A stretch of 5,013 bases of DNA from Microcaldota archaeon (GTDB lineage Archaea; Micrarchaeota; Micrarchaeia; Micrarchaeales; Micrarchaeaceae): NCBI GenBank assembly GCA_021812025.1, contig JAKAPD010000053.1, forward strand, positions 1 through 5,013, in the 5' to 3' direction. The notes under the pieces are model-generated. The model had not been told where the DNA came from and did no database searches. It was given only the letters and a program-made list of their open reading frames with translations. Both the position numbers and the translations under genes were made by a program. Below, one piece after another: positions 4,868 to 5,013 of the stretch (the first letter of the stretch is position 1; the number at the start of each line of letters is the position of its first letter).

Positions 4868-5013
4868 TCGACGCCGTCTAGAACTATGCGATTCTCGAAA
4901 GAGCCCCTTTCGCGTGCTTTCTCCGCCCTTATCATTTCCAGCTCCTCCATGGTTATGCCTTTCGACTTGCAAATCGCATGGATGACTTCGAGCAGATCGG
5001 CGAGCTCCTCCTC
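4864..5013 (-). CDS. House-cleaning NTP pyrophosphatase, all-alpha MazG superfamily, C-terminal part
   Basis: The minus strand is open from the window edge to TAG (4864-4866), giving the last 49 residues of a protein. The stretch EEELADLLEVIHAIC has the EExxD-type metal-binding helix of all-alpha NTP pyrophosphatases, followed by KGITMEELE, IRAEKARERGSFENRI and a short acidic tail. From memory this matches the archaeal/bacterial family often named phosphoribosyl-ATP pyrophosphohydrolase-like (COG4997, predicted non-canonical NTP pyrophosphatase), whose members typically end RGGFxxRI. The expected role is Mg-dependent hydrolysis of unwanted NTPs to NMP and pyrophosphate in the cytosol. The N-terminal half, with the other metal ligands and the start codon, lies beyond the window. 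Its end shares 4 bp with the convergent methyltransferase gene. MazG proper or HisE are less likely because of the C-terminal signature. Confidence 0.8.
   Translation of the reverse strand, partial: EEELADLLEVIHAICKSKGITMEELEMIRAEKARERGSFENRIVLDGVD

Noticed and set aside
4576..4881. Plus-strand open frame of 101 codons in another frame of the second methyltransferase
   Set aside because: The product is low-complexity Arg/Pro/Gly typical of a frame-shifted shadow, while the methyltransferase frame aligns gaplessly with its paralogue.

Overview
This looks like a compact archaeal genome, possibly of the small-genome DPANN/Micrarchaeota kind. That placement is inference from gene content and packing, not from a marker tree. 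Direct support comes from several features: an archaeal/eukaryotic-type glutamyl-tRNA synthetase, a long-type archaeal FKBP, TTTATAAA-like TATA boxes instead of bacterial -35/-10 boxes, Shine-Dalgarno motifs, frequent ATA (Ile) and AGG (Arg) codons, and almost no space between genes. Four of the six junctions are either overlaps or a 4-nt gap.

Layout. Positions 1-233 (minus) hold the N-terminal 77 residues of an FKBP/SlyD-like peptidyl-prolyl isomerase. Positions 234-359 are a divergent promoter region with an AT-rich core, a 12-bp palindrome and a short hairpin just before a ribosome binding site. On the plus strand, 360-944 encodes a membrane-anchored, Thr/Asn-rich exported protein of unknown function. 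Four bases later comes glutamyl-tRNA synthetase (949-2673), probably in the same transcript. The synthetase runs tail to tail, with an 8-bp overlap, into a minus-strand gene (2666-3508) for a zinc-ribbon plus TPR-like helical-repeat protein. Positions 3509-3626 are a second divergent promoter region. From it a clear TATA box and strong Shine-Dalgarno drive two tandem, paralogous class I SAM-dependent methyltransferases (3627-4244 and 4241-4867), which overlap by ATGA. The second one overlaps by 4 bp with the end of a minus-strand all-alpha (MazG-superfamily) NTP pyrophosphatase fragment (4864-5013) that runs off the window.

How the genes relate. There is no obvious single pathway. The window is mostly housekeeping (protein folding, tRNA charging, nucleotide-pool cleaning) mixed with lineage-type hypothetical genes. 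The most informative points are the gapless methyltransferase duplication, the evidence that the first methyltransferase starts 36 nt inside its longest open frame, the eukaryote-like motifs and altered KMSKS loop of the synthetase, and the altered active-site Phe-Asp pair of the FKBP. I see no mobile element, CRISPR array, tRNA, rRNA or convincing new defence or biosynthetic system.
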